Of a stretch of DNA of 64,000 nucleotides, positions 26,817 through 38,335 are shown piece by piece. Below the pieces are notes generated by a model. The model searched no databases, was not told the origin of the DNA, and saw nothing but the letters and a program-made list of their open reading frames with translations. Positions within the stretch are counted from its first letter, which is position 1. Each line of letters opens with the position of its first letter. Location of the stretch: the NCBI GenBank assembly GCA_027604005.1, contig JADGJT010000044.1, forward strand, positions 1 through 64,000, read 5' to 3'. Source of the stretch: Dinochytrium kinnereticum (lineage: Eukaryota; Chytridiomycota; Chytridiomycetes; Chytridiales; Chytridiaceae). Position numbers and translations under genes: made by a program.

Positions 26817-27558
26817 CCCTTCTTGGCGATGGGGTGTTGGTGGGTTGGCTGGTTGGTATTTACTGCAAGAAGAAAGTATTTATTGCCAAGTATATTTATC
26901 GTCCAGCTGACAATCACGAGGACGCAGAACCTGACGTCATGTTGGTGGTTCCAGAGGTTCGGCAGCCAGATCCGAGCGCCTGGATCTTGGGTGTGGACGA
27001 TGGATCGTTGTTCTGCGGCTTCCAAACGCATGTGCCAATCAGAGCATCCACAGCTCCTCCCACCGCTACCAACCAACCAACCACTGGTGACAACACCAAT
27101 AACTGGACGTGATGAAGAAGTAAGTCAAAGGGGCCGATGCCCTATTCGCAAAGAAATTCCAGCGGCAGTGATCGTGGAAGAAAGTTAGCCGAGGCGATCG
27201 TTCGTTAAAAGGCAACGATGAAGGCTTAAAATATCATTTAGAAATGCTCAGTCGTCGACATCGACTTCCTCTTGCACAGTTATCAAGGGTATACTTACGC
27301 AACGGATTCGGGGACTGATATTTCGATGGATGCAGGCGCCAAATTCCACTGATGGATCGAACTCTCTAGGCGCGGGTAAGTTTGAGTTTCTTATCATCCT
27401 GTCTTACATTATTCTACCTTCTGAGAACCATTAAATTCTGGAGAAACTTACTTTGGTCGCCAGAGAGTCTAATTGCATCGCGTGTTTTTCTCCCTCCACG
27501 TCAACAAACAAATTGACAACATCATCACAGCATTGGAGGCCAGCTTGCAGTGATAGGG
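26817..27558. other. Intergenic or unresolved 5' exons upstream of the 27.6 kb gene
   Basis: The Pex22 promoter must lie near 26820-27000. From about 27244 a Met-starting stretch (MLSRRHRLPLAQLSR) and several plausible splice signals (gtaagt at 27375, cag at 27463) suggest small 5' exons of the next gene. I could not assemble a consistent frame. Confidence 0.35.
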
Positions 27559-28086
27559 AATGATGATGGGAGCTGCTATGGATGAGGAGCGGTACAATGC
27601 TGTGCTGGAGGCGTGTGCTCTTTTCAGGGATTTGGAGACGCTTGATGTGGGCTTTGAATGAGATTGGGAGGAAGGAGAATGTCAGTGGATGGCAGAAGCA
27701 GAGGAGGGTTTCGTTGGCCAGAGCTGTTTGTAAGTGTTTTGTTTTTTTTTTTGTTTTCTTTCGCGAGGTGTTGTGTCTTGTCCCAATCTTTTATTTTGGT
27801 TCTGTAAAGTTGCTGGCTTTTTTTGTTTTCTTCTCCGTTCTTCGTTCTTCAAGTCGTGTCCTTTCAATCGTCTGCTCTCCTCAACCAAACTCCAATTCCA
27901 GACTTCACCGCCACAACCCTCATCCTCGACGCCCCAACCGGTCGTCTGCACCCTTGCTCACCCGACCAGCTCCGCGAAGAATCCCAGGTGACACTTTTTG
28001 CTTGGATTAGGCAAGAGAACGATGTTATCTCTGAGCTATCTGGGGCAGCCCCAGTCAATTATGGCTTATCACCTCGCGAGGGGTGA
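27559..28086 (+). CDS. Spliced gene of unknown function (5' part unresolved)
   Basis: The clearest exon, after ttttcag at 27626, reads WRRLMWALNEIGRKENVSGW then QKQRRVSLARAV. It ends at a gtaagt donor (27731). The next exon starts after ttcttcaag near 27853, in phase, and reads FVSFQSSALLNQTPIPDF and TLILDAPTGRLHPCSPDQLR. It either ends at a gtgaca site near 27988 or runs to a stop at 28086. The composition looks coding, but I do not recognise the family. The start is uncertain: the frame from the Met at about 27578 (MDEERYNAVLEACALF) would need another junction. Treat the limits as approximate. Confidence 0.35.
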
Positions 28087-29766
28087 TCTTCCGCTATGGA
28101 GATGTCGGAATAATCCTTTCAGTACGAGATCGAGTCTGTGTCGTTGACAGGAAGGGATAGGTCTGCAGTCCAAGCTTTGTTGCATCAAATTGTATGTGCT
28201 CTTTTAAAATGCCAACAGGGGTGACAGCGAGGTTGGTGGCTACTAGTGATGCCTTACTATGTATTCTATCACCGGATAGAGGACTTTTGGGCAAGTAGTT
28301 GCCGTTGCTTCCGACATCGGGGGGTTTTTTTTTGCGACTGGCTACCCTGCTATAGGAGCTGAATGTCTCTCGAGATTGATGATAAAACGCCGATTGTGAT
28401 TACGAGCCCCCGTCTCCGATACTTTCTGCACTGGACCCTTTTTTGCATGCTTGAACTCCTTCCAGTGGCGGCGTCGTGATCAGGCCTAAGGCCACCAGAG
28501 TCTGATGCTTATGTTCAAAACTGGAATCGCCTTAGAAGACCCAAGAGACATCTCCTATCACAAAAGTCTTCATCGAGTTCCACGGAAAGAGAGTTTGATG
28601 ACGGTGAAGCTCGGATAGCTTCGGGTTCGTTCCATGGGGAGGAAGACGCTCCTCCTATTTAACGTGAGGAAGCTGCCTCTAAAAGTGCAGCGCTTCACAG
28701 TCCCGCTTCGATTTAAAGATGTGAGAGTTAGAGCTGTACATCTGTCTTTTTTCTTTTTTAACTTTACAAGACCATTTTCCCCGACTTGTTTACTTTTTAC
28801 GAAATACCTCACCTTCCGTCGATCCCCGTTTCCCTTTATCCTTAACTCGTTCTTCTTAATTTACCTATGCCTGGCTTTTTGGTATGTAGTAGTACTCTTA
28901 TTTACTAACACCCTATCGCCACTCTTTCCTCCCAATAAAAATCAATTATCTTATTATACCTCTTCTCATGGCCTGCGTCCTTGCCCGCATTTTGGCTACA
29001 AAAGCATCATGCCTCCTTTTTCCCCCAGACGCCCTCGAATTTTGATATTCAGGTGAATTTTAACGGGTCCGTCGACATTCATGTCGCAAACGGACAGTTC
29101 AGATATTAGGATGAGAGCGAAGGTCCGTTGAGTCATCAACACACGACTTCTCTCTACGAAATCATTGAAGATGATACAAAGTTTTCGCTTAGTGGCCTTC
29201 GTGCTTGTAATCTTGAGTGATAATGAAAGACTCTCTTCAGTCACGTTTCATCATCATGAATTCTTCACTTCAGCATTTTTTCTCCCGTCAGAGAACATTA
29301 AGCGTACCTCTTACAGCGACAATTGCGACATCGCCAAAAAAAAAGGAAAAAGGCTGATCCTGTAACGGGCTAGTAAAGAAAGCTACCAAAGCCAGTTCAG
29401 TTACACCTTACTTTGAATAATAGGTAATACCTAAATGCCTTTTGATAATGTGTTAAAACAAGGACAGAGACAAAGAAATCTTATGAAATGCTTTTTATAA
29501 GTATACGATTTTTTTTACGAGAACTTTCAACCAAACTATTTTCACAGCGCTGAAACAAAACAAGAAAGAGAATGGGAGAAAGACTTGCAATAGACTAGAA
29601 AGAAAAAAGAATGGGAGTAAAAAGTGCGAAAGACTAACTATATGAATAACAAAAAATATGCAGAAAATAAAAAGGACAGAGAATAACGAAACGAAAGACG
29701 CCAGCCATGCCAGGACCAAACTCCTCCGATTTCGAGGGAATAAACCATCCGAATACAACCGAGATT
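28087..29766. other. Large gene-poor interval
   Basis: About 1.7 kb with no reading frame that looks coding on either strand. It is AT-rich, with T/A runs at 28326-28333, 28747-28758 and 29333-29345. Short open frames here have no domain-like composition. It may hold UTRs of both neighbours or a non-coding transcript; I see no specific signal. Confidence 0.45.
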
Positions 29767-31308
29767 TCAACCCAACGGAGTCTTCACAAATCTATCCGTA
29801 GGCCGTCGGTCCGGTGCCCCCCAATTCCCACTTCCCCTCTGCTCCTCATACAATGGCAGCTCATCCACCGTCCTAATACTATCCGTCCTCATCGGCAGGA
29901 CGTCCAACCGCTTTCCTCGACCCTGTGGCGTCTCCGGGCTAAACAAAACGCTGGCAGAACTAGAAGACCGAGAGGGAATAGATGCCAATGAAGCTGCTCT
30001 TCCCACATCCCCCCTCACGCCAGGAGAGGACATAGCAAGCGAGGCCACTCGTCCAATGTCCCTTCTCGAGGATTGGGATCCCGCAGCAGAGACCACAGAT
30101 CGATGCATCATCTCTTTTCTCAGTGATTGGGAAGCGGAGGACCTTGGGGTCCAACCCGGGGGAGGTCGATGTCCAGAAGGAGATGAAGGTCCGGAACTGC
30201 GCTCGAAGCCGTCAAAGAGAGCTGGTGCGGCGTCAAGTGTGTCGATCAGCGGTGCTTTCCGAATGGATGATCCAGACGTTAGGGCTGTGCCTGGTGGTGT
30301 GTAGGAGATAGCTAGGGAGGGGCGTCGAGGAGCATGGAAGGGTGAGTATTCGGGGGGAGTCACGCCGCCAGAGTGGTTGATTGAAAGAGTCCGGAAAGGA
30401 GGTGGGGGTCCTGGTGAGAAGGCTGGGTATTCTATTGAATGGGATGATGCGGATGCGCTTCCATTACTACTGTAAGGTGATCGAGAAGGCACGTCAACGT
30501 AGATTAGTGGCCGATCACTGTCCCCAGAGCGTCCAGAAAGGGTCCCTCTCTGATCCGAGGATGTGGAGACCGTATCGGTTCGAATAGGATAACTTGGGGT
30601 CAAAGCCGTCATGTTGGCAGGAAAACTGCTGCGGAGGCTTGCGACGGGCTCTTGACGCCGTCGACGAGCCTTGTTTGCGATACCTGATGTAGTCTGGCTG
30701 ATGGCTTGCCCCGAGTTTGACCACCACCTGGAAAGGGTCTGACTGAGGGCCACTCGACCTTGATCAAAGGATGAAACGGTCCTTTCCCACAAGCCGGCAA
30801 CAACTTGCACCCACCGCGACTGCGTACTTGATGTACCACTAGAAGCATCAGCATCTCGCACGCCTTCACCATCCGTCACAGGACGCCACATGACATGGCC
30901 AGTCCGTGAGGATTGATCGGCTTCAGATCCAGGATACTCTTCTTCTTGGCTTTGGCCCTTTGCACCCCACATTCGACGCATCCACTTTGGCTTACGACAC
31001 CATATCATCAAGACGGCTATGAAAAAGACTCCTAGAAAGACGACCAGGACGATGCCAGCAATAGCCCCGGAACTGAGGCCAGGACTTTCATTTGTTGAGG
31101 TGTTGCTGGTGAGGGATGCAATCTTGGATCCAAAGGGCGGGGTTGTGGGGAACGCCGTTTGACTGCCGCTGCTGACGGTGCTTCTGACCGCAGCTCGATC
31201 GAGTGGGCTCCTGTGCCTGCGATTGCCGGTGCGTGAAGGTGGTGTGGTAGTAGGGGTCAGCGCCTCCTCAAGAGTTGCTGCCATGGCGGTCATTGTCCGT
31301 TCGAGCAA
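29767..31308 (-). CDS. Single-pass membrane protein with long Ser/Pro/Arg-rich cytoplasmic tail
   Basis: It is one exon of 513 residues. The first ~75 residues are Ser/Thr/Pro-rich (TPTTTPPSRTGNRRHRSP). The only membrane span is residues about 80-105 (SSGAIAGIVLVVFLGVFFIAV). It is immediately followed by a basic stop-transfer (WCRKPKWMRRMWG). The remaining ~400 residues are low in hydrophobics and rich in Ser/Arg/Pro, with many SRSP-like sites. The layout recalls fungal wall-stress sensors or other Mid2-like proteins, but no WSC or other Cys-rich head and no signal peptide is visible; an upstream exon could supply one. The function is unknown and the plasma-membrane placement is inference. 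Confidence 0.65.
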   Translation of the reverse strand: MLERTMTAMAATLEEALTPTTTPPSRTGNRRHRSPLDRAAVRSTVSSGSQTAFPTTPPFGSKIASLTSNTSTNESPGLSSGAIAGIVLVVFLGVFFIAVLMIWCRKPKWMRRMWGAKGQSQEEEYPGSEADQSSRTGHVMWRPVTDGEGVRDADASSGTSSTQSRWVQVVAGLWERTVSSFDQGRVALSQTLSRWWSNSGQAISQTTSGIANKARRRRQEPVASLRSSFPANMTALTPSYPIRTDTVSTSSDQRGTLSGRSGDSDRPLIYVDVPSRSPYSSNGSASASSHSIEYPAFSPGPPPPFRTLSINHSGGVTPPEYSPFHAPRRPSLAISYTPPGTALTSGSSIRKAPLIDTLDAAPALFDGFERSSGPSSPSGHRPPPGWTPRSSASQSLRKEMMHRSVVSAAGSQSSRRDIGRVASLAMSSPGVRGDVGRAASLASIPSRSSSSASVLFSPETPQGRGKRLDVLPMRTDSIRTVDELPLYEEQRGSGNWGAPDRRPTDRFVKTPLG

Positions 31309-32242
31309 AGCAAAAACTCCCTCGTCGTCTCAGGCGAGTCCGTCGGTCGCAGGTTGAGCAGCAGCAGCGCAGGAGTTGGCGTCGCCCTCAAGTAGCCTGT
31401 TGTTGCGGCCAGACCAGGTGGGTCGGATGGTGTTTGTCAGCGCAAAGCCCCTTTGGCGCGCTTGGCCCGGCCGTAACCAGCACGTTGCAGCTGCGGCAGG
31501 GTGGATCCAGACACCTGTCAGACGCCGTGCAGCGGGCAAGCGCAGGCTGTTTGCGGAGATCAAAGGGAAGCGATGCCAGCGAGGGGAACACGGCTGCCCC
31601 CAGACGTGTCACCAGCCTGGCTGCTGGGTCCGGCATCACACGCCCTGCGTGTGGGCAGGGACTCGCCTCAGCCAACAGCGCCAGGTTGATTGAGCGTCAC
31701 TGACGTCCTCATTGAGGCGATCAAAGCAACTTCCCTCCAGCCGCCTGTTTTGCCGCAAGGCAACAAACACTTGAACTTGCCTGGCCTGGCAGGGGCGCGA
31801 GGAACGGCTGCTGGCGCGTCTGGGAGAGGCCAAGGGGATGTCTCAAGTGATCAGATGCGAAGCGATCCCCGCTGAATGATGCCTCGGCTGCCTCCCTCCT
31901 ACTCCTGCCCACCTCAAGTCGAACCCTTCCCTCAAGGGACAACAGGATTGATGCATGCATCCGCACAACACTCACAGACGCTCCATCTGCATCATGAGCA
32001 TGCACCCATCAACACCACCCCCCAACCACCCCGTCCACCAGCATCGCGAGTCCTCCCGCGCATCAATCGCCAACAGTAAGAATGCATGTTGGGTTGTGTG
32101 GGGGTCCAACGAGGTGAGGATGTTGACCCGTCGGACTTTCTTCCCCCAAAAAAACCATTTTCAGAGAGAAATTCATTCATTCAGCCAGGAGTACTGTCTG
32201 TACCCGAGGGCCCAACAACCACCACACACGCAAGCCGCAGCG
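31309..32242. other. GC-rich intergenic, likely divergent promoter region
   Basis: It separates two genes read away from each other. Stretch 31310-31720 is clearly richer in GC than its surroundings and therefore open in several frames at once. I see no supported gene. An upstream in-frame extension of thymidylate synthase (from 31955) exists but is not needed. Confidence 0.45.
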
Positions 32243-33584
<1,342 letters not shown>

Positions 33585-34560
33585 GTGGGTAAGATTCGAG
33601 CATGACGTAATGAATTGTGGGCGGGGTCATTTGAGGCTGTCTTCTCTCCCTGTTGTTTAAAGAGCTCTTTGTTCGTCATTTTTTTATTGACGATGTCTTC
33701 TATCTCTGTTCTCTTTTTCAGCCTTTTCCTTAGATGGCCTCTTTGGTTGTCTCTTGTCTTTTTTTTTGCTCTCTCTCTCTTTCTTAACATCTGATTAACT
33801 ACTGACTGGTGGGTTAAAACCTCAACCCCCTATCCTTTAAACACCATCAATAATAAATAATGACTGAATAACCTGACCAAGTTTTTCTGAATGAGGGGCT
33901 ACTCACATGTAATTAACCTTTAAAATCACCTCAATCTTTAAAAACCAAAACATCCGCTGGATGTATCCATTAATGCGGGAATCATCTGACTGCAAAAAAC
34001 GAGAATAATGAGAATGAAAGCAAAAAATATAATATGGAATACTTGTGAAAATGTGATAGCGGAAGCAAAAAAATATAATATGGAATACTTGTGAAAATGT
34101 GACAGAGAAAAAAACAAATAGCCTACTACTTTGAAAGCTTTACAGAGTAGATCATCCCCATTGCACATTGGATATCACGGTGACAGACGTGGGTGAACGG
34201 GAGGGAAACAGATGGGAAAAAAAATGTTTGAAGTACTGCAAAGCTCACAAAGGTCACCGTGCCTCAAAACGACAAAAACTATAGTTACATATGTATGAAA
34301 AGCGATAAGAAATGGAAGCCAAAGTATTTAAAAAAAGGAACGAAGTGATATAGTAAAATGATATAACAAAATGGAAGGCAAATCAAAGAAGGATTCCTTT
34401 AGCAGCGACTCAAGCAGCGGGAAAGGTCGTTTTCATACAATTCAGCAATAAAAAGTTGGGGTTGGGGGGTGTTGCCGGTGGCAGGACACCAAAAGGTACA
34501 AAAAGCGCGTTCCATTAAACACTTGGGGTAAAATAAGTTTACAGCACAAGCCTCAAACCA
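33585..34560. other. AT-rich intergenic between convergent genes, with a short tandem repeat
   Basis: It holds the 3' flanks of thymidylate synthase and the receiver-domain gene. It contains poly-T near 33758-33767 and a two-copy repeat at 34015-34105. No gene is seen. Confidence 0.5.
34015..34105. repeat. Two-copy tandem direct repeat (45-bp period)
   Basis: Copies at 34020-34059 and 34065-34105 share about 40 bases (from gcaaaaaatataatatgg to gaaaatgtga). They differ only by one extra A and one T/C change. Recent slippage or a short tandem duplication is the simplest explanation. Confidence 0.9.
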
Positions 34561-36947
34561 TCACAAAGAGGATGTCGATGACCGGACCGACGCACTCCCA
34601 GCAGCAGCAGCAACCCCTAAACCCGCCTCAATCGTCCTACAATAAGCGGGTAACGGCACCGAAAACTCCCTCTGCCCTCCTCTCCCATACCCATTTCCCT
34701 CTGACGGATGAACCCTCCCAGCAACATGAACCTGTCCTCTAATTCTCGAATTCTGTCTCGCAGCATCCTCCAAAGGTCGATCCCATCTTAACCGTTCACC
34801 CCCCGCAAAACCTTCCAAAGGTCTCCCACAGGCAACGTGAATCTGTTCGCGTTTCCAAGGTTTGAGGATGAAACTGTCCATCCCGGCTTCGAGAGCCGTT
34901 CGAATGATGTCGGGCCTGCCGAGACTTGAGACGCCGACGATGTGGAATCGGGAATGTGGGACGGAGGGGTGGAGGTCTTCGAGACGACGAATTTCGCGGG
35001 TGGTGGTTATGCCATCGATGTGTGGAAGGACGATATCCATAAATATTATGTCAAAGTTCATATCCTGGGATTGTGTGGCGAGGGGGGTAGGGTGGGGCAA
35101 GGCATCGCCATAGAGCAATCGAAGGCAGTCATGACCGTTTTCGACTATCTTGGATGAGATGCCCATGAGATTCAAAGTTCGCTCTAATATTCTTTGGCTT
35201 TTATAGAAACAGATTTTTAGTTAAAAGCCATGTCCTGAACGTCAACCCCCCAAAAAACGCAAAACACTCTTCTTTTTTTTCTGACTCACTTTATCTTATT
35301 ATCCTCGCAAATCAGTGCTCTCCGAACTGGCGACGGTGGAGGTATGGCTCCAACAACTCCAGCATCCACGAGCTCTTCCAATGGTGGTCTGATCGACATT
35401 CTCCGTCGAACGTCAGTCGGATCCCTATCCCAAGATGATGAGGGACGCCATCCCTGGTAAGGCAAGCCAGAGGATTCTGGTAGTTGATGTGCCGGTATCC
35501 TCAATCCAGTTGTATTGGTAGGAGGGATATTGGCTTGATTATTGATTGATGCAAGAGTGAGGGGAAGACTTTGATCTTTGTTGTTATTTTGTTTTAAAAA
35601 AAAATTGGGAAAGATTCGGAACAAACGGTAAATACGATGCATGCGGTTTGACGAATAGGCAGGCAAACTTAAGGGATATATCAGGCTGAGCCCAAAGCAG
35701 ATATAGAAAGAACGAGGAAAAATCACCGACATAGCAAACGTGACAGACTAAAGAATTTATAACATTACCTTCACATGTCGGAGCAAACCTCACATCAGAA
35801 GATCCAACCACCCTGACCTTAGCATCTACTACCCCTACCATCCCTACTCCGTTGACAACCATCGCCTTCAGACTCTTCTCCGAGTCACTCGTCTGCCAAT
35901 CACCCTTCTTCGTAGTCTCAGCAGCCCGCAAATGCCGTCGCGATGGTTTTAAAGCCGCATCATTAGGAGAGCGTGAGTCTAAACGCAGAGGATCCACCTC
36001 GGATTTGAACGACGATGGAAGTTTTGAAGGGCAGAAAGTTGAGACTATAGGTACTTTAGAATCTAGTAAAGGCGGGCCGGGCTTGACGCGCTTCTGAGGC
36101 GTCTTGATGGTCATGTTTATCTTTCTTAGCACCACCTTTTTAAAAAAAAAAGAAAAAAGAAAGAAAAAATTGCGAGAAAGTGCAAGAACATAAAGATTAA
36201 AATTGCTAAAGCGACATAATAATAACATCTCTCAAGCAAAAACAAAACAAAAGGGATCTAACCATATCGTCCTCAGACCGATCTTCTTCCCAGGTCCTTG
36301 CACCCATAATCACATCGCCATTTGATTCAACCCGGTGTGACTCGACCTTTAAAAGATGGAGCGTAGGTTGAGAAATAGGAAGGGCAAGGTCCGGGTCAAT
36401 GTAAAGCGCGAAAAAGGTCCTATCAGAGGCAAGCATGACTTGAGCTATCGCGAATTCCACTCGCCGAATAAGGCTCCAGAAATGTTCACCGCCAACTAGT
36501 GTTGCAGCCGAATGCCTATTCTCTTTGGTAGTGGTATCGTCCTTGCAAAAAGCAGAATCCTTCATGCTCGCAAGAGCCGCCCAAGGCTCAGGAAGCTGCT
36601 CGAGATGCTCGTCAAACATCGATGAAGCATCTTGACTGATGGGTGGAGGAGGGGAAGGCGGGTTGGATAAATCATTACGGTCCACCAGAACAAGCCTGAC
36701 GTCAGTGAGGGATAACGCCGAGGGAGAGATATTCCCTGGACTTAAAGCGTCTTGACAAAAGGACGCGTCGAGATCAAGCACATCTTTTCGGTCGCCGAGG
36801 GCTGCAGGAAGACACCTGCGGATGATGTTGAGGTTGTCTTGGCTTGTGATGATGATGGCGGCAGCCCCAGGGGAGGATTTAAGGATGTTGCGAATTTCAG
36901 AGAGAAGGCCTGCGCCAGGATGGTCGGGAGAGTCCTGGCAACCCTAA
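34561..36947 (-). CDS. Response-regulator receiver (REC) protein with divergent N-terminal region
   Basis: Exons: about 36270-36947, 35770-36147, 35292-35610 and 34561-35189. The receiver domain lies at the C-terminal side: the acidic pocket in RRALICEDNKIN, the phospho-acceptor Asp in IIFMDIVLPHIDG (codon 35035-35037), the switch Ser in HIVGVSSLGRP and the Lys in SFILKPWKRE, so all phosphorelay residues are present. A Gly/Arg/Ser-rich tail of about 80 residues follows. The ~340 residues before it (SEIRNILKSSPGAAAIIITS, FWSLIRRVEFAIAQVMLASD) do not form a recognisable kinase domain. The intron inside the IN codon is shared with the kinase gene at 42286. The true 5' end may include an exon upstream of 36947, so this start is only the exon edge. 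Confidence 0.82.
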
Positions 36948-38335
36948 GAGGATGACAGCAAATACAGACAAGTCAGTTTGGAGGATATGGTTTAAGCAGA
37001 AGAGCAGTGGCCAGGGCAAGCCGAACAATGCAGAGCAAAGAAACAAAGTGGACGGCCATCTACAGGGAACAAACTAAAGCAAAAGGTGCAAAAGCAACTT
37101 TACAAACCAGGCTGTCGCAAACATAAAAGTAAGGCATTTGGCACTATCTACCGTCTGCTCCTAGAGCTACTTGTGACAGAGCCTGCAAAACAGCGACCAT
37201 ACGCAGTTGAGATTGAGATGGCATGCATAAGAAACGGAATGAAAAGAGGCACATTACTCACCTCACACAAAGTCAAGCAGGGCTTTTAGCCAACAACGAG
37301 ACCCCTCAAGTAATTCACTTGAGGAGCGAGGGATCGACAGATAATGCGCAGATATATGTCAAGTCTCCAGAGAGAATGCGCCTGGGTAGGGAAGAAGGTG
37401 GATGCAGTTCGCGGGCGCGGGCACAGAACGAATATTGGGTAGCAGCCTTTTGGATCTTGGGTCAAAGAACGGGATCGCCCGAGGCCCCCTCAGCAAACTG
37501 CCGATCGCAAGACGAGGGCAAGGAAAGTTGAGAAAAAGAGGCAAACGATGAGGATAAGAAGTGACTCTCTGTGGATGGGAAGGAGCGATCGGTGATGGGG
37601 CGGGCGAGTGGGCAGTGTGAGGTCAAGGAAGGACCTCTGCACCAAAAACCAAAGTGCACCGGGCCCATGTAAAAAGTTTTGCGTCCAGCTGGAACTTGGC
37701 CAACCCTCTGGAAATTGGCACGTTCCTCAGGTGCTGGGCTGCAGATCGGATCAAAACCATTGGCAGCAACGAGGAATCCGATGGTGGATGGTTTGCAGCG
37801 CGTGAAGGAGTGTAGCAGATGCCCAGTCTGGACACAATGGAGCCAGAAGGATTTAAGAGAAATGACCGATTGCTATGAGATGCCATGCAATCCTGTTCTC
37901 CTGCTCTCCAGAAACGCACGCGGCAATAATAAAAAGGTGTCAAGGTGTCGTGTGGGTGGGGTCCCAGCTGTCCAAATCAAGTTCGCACATATCCCCAATT
38001 CAGGAGAAGGGTGGTGCCGCGACCCTCCCAGCAGATGAGGGTGCGTCCCAACCTCCGTCATCCATCTGTCGCCTTGCCGGCAGCGTCTCCGCCATCTTTG
38101 GCCACTTGCCCATTGCCATTGGAGGATGAAGACGTGCAGTGGTTTGTGTTCAAGATTTGAGGTCAAGGTCAACTTGGGATTACTGCACTCAACCACCACG
38201 GTGTCGCTCGAGTGCACCCGGCCTGAACAGCACAACTCTGTCTCCGCCTCCTACTCAAATCACCGCCAGGAAGCATCGTGAACGTGCCCCTCTCTCTCGG
38301 TGGGGAACAAATAGCCCCCACCAGACACCAGCAAA
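36948..38335. other. Divergent intergenic region between the receiver gene and HtrA
   Basis: It is 1.4 kb between genes read away from each other. A gtgagt donor on the minus strand near 37259 may mark a first exon of the receiver gene that I could not resolve. A perfect inverted repeat lies at 37304-37324. No other element is supported. Confidence 0.4.
37304..37324. promoter_or_regulatory. Perfect inverted repeat (8-bp arms)
   Basis: CCTCAAGT and ACTTGAGG flank a 5-base spacer (AATTC) at 37312-37316. It lies in the region between two divergent genes, where dimeric transcription factor sites are expected. Chance occurrence cannot be excluded, and the regulatory role is inference. Confidence 0.3.

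Noticed and set aside
31376..31875. Many overlapping open frames in all directions
   Set aside because: They result from high GC and few stop codons. None shows domain-like sequence or splice continuity.
31955..32242. In-frame upstream extension of thymidylate synthase
   Set aside because: Low-complexity His/Pro-rich sequence with no match to a targeting peptide. The Met at 32243 lies nearer the conserved core.
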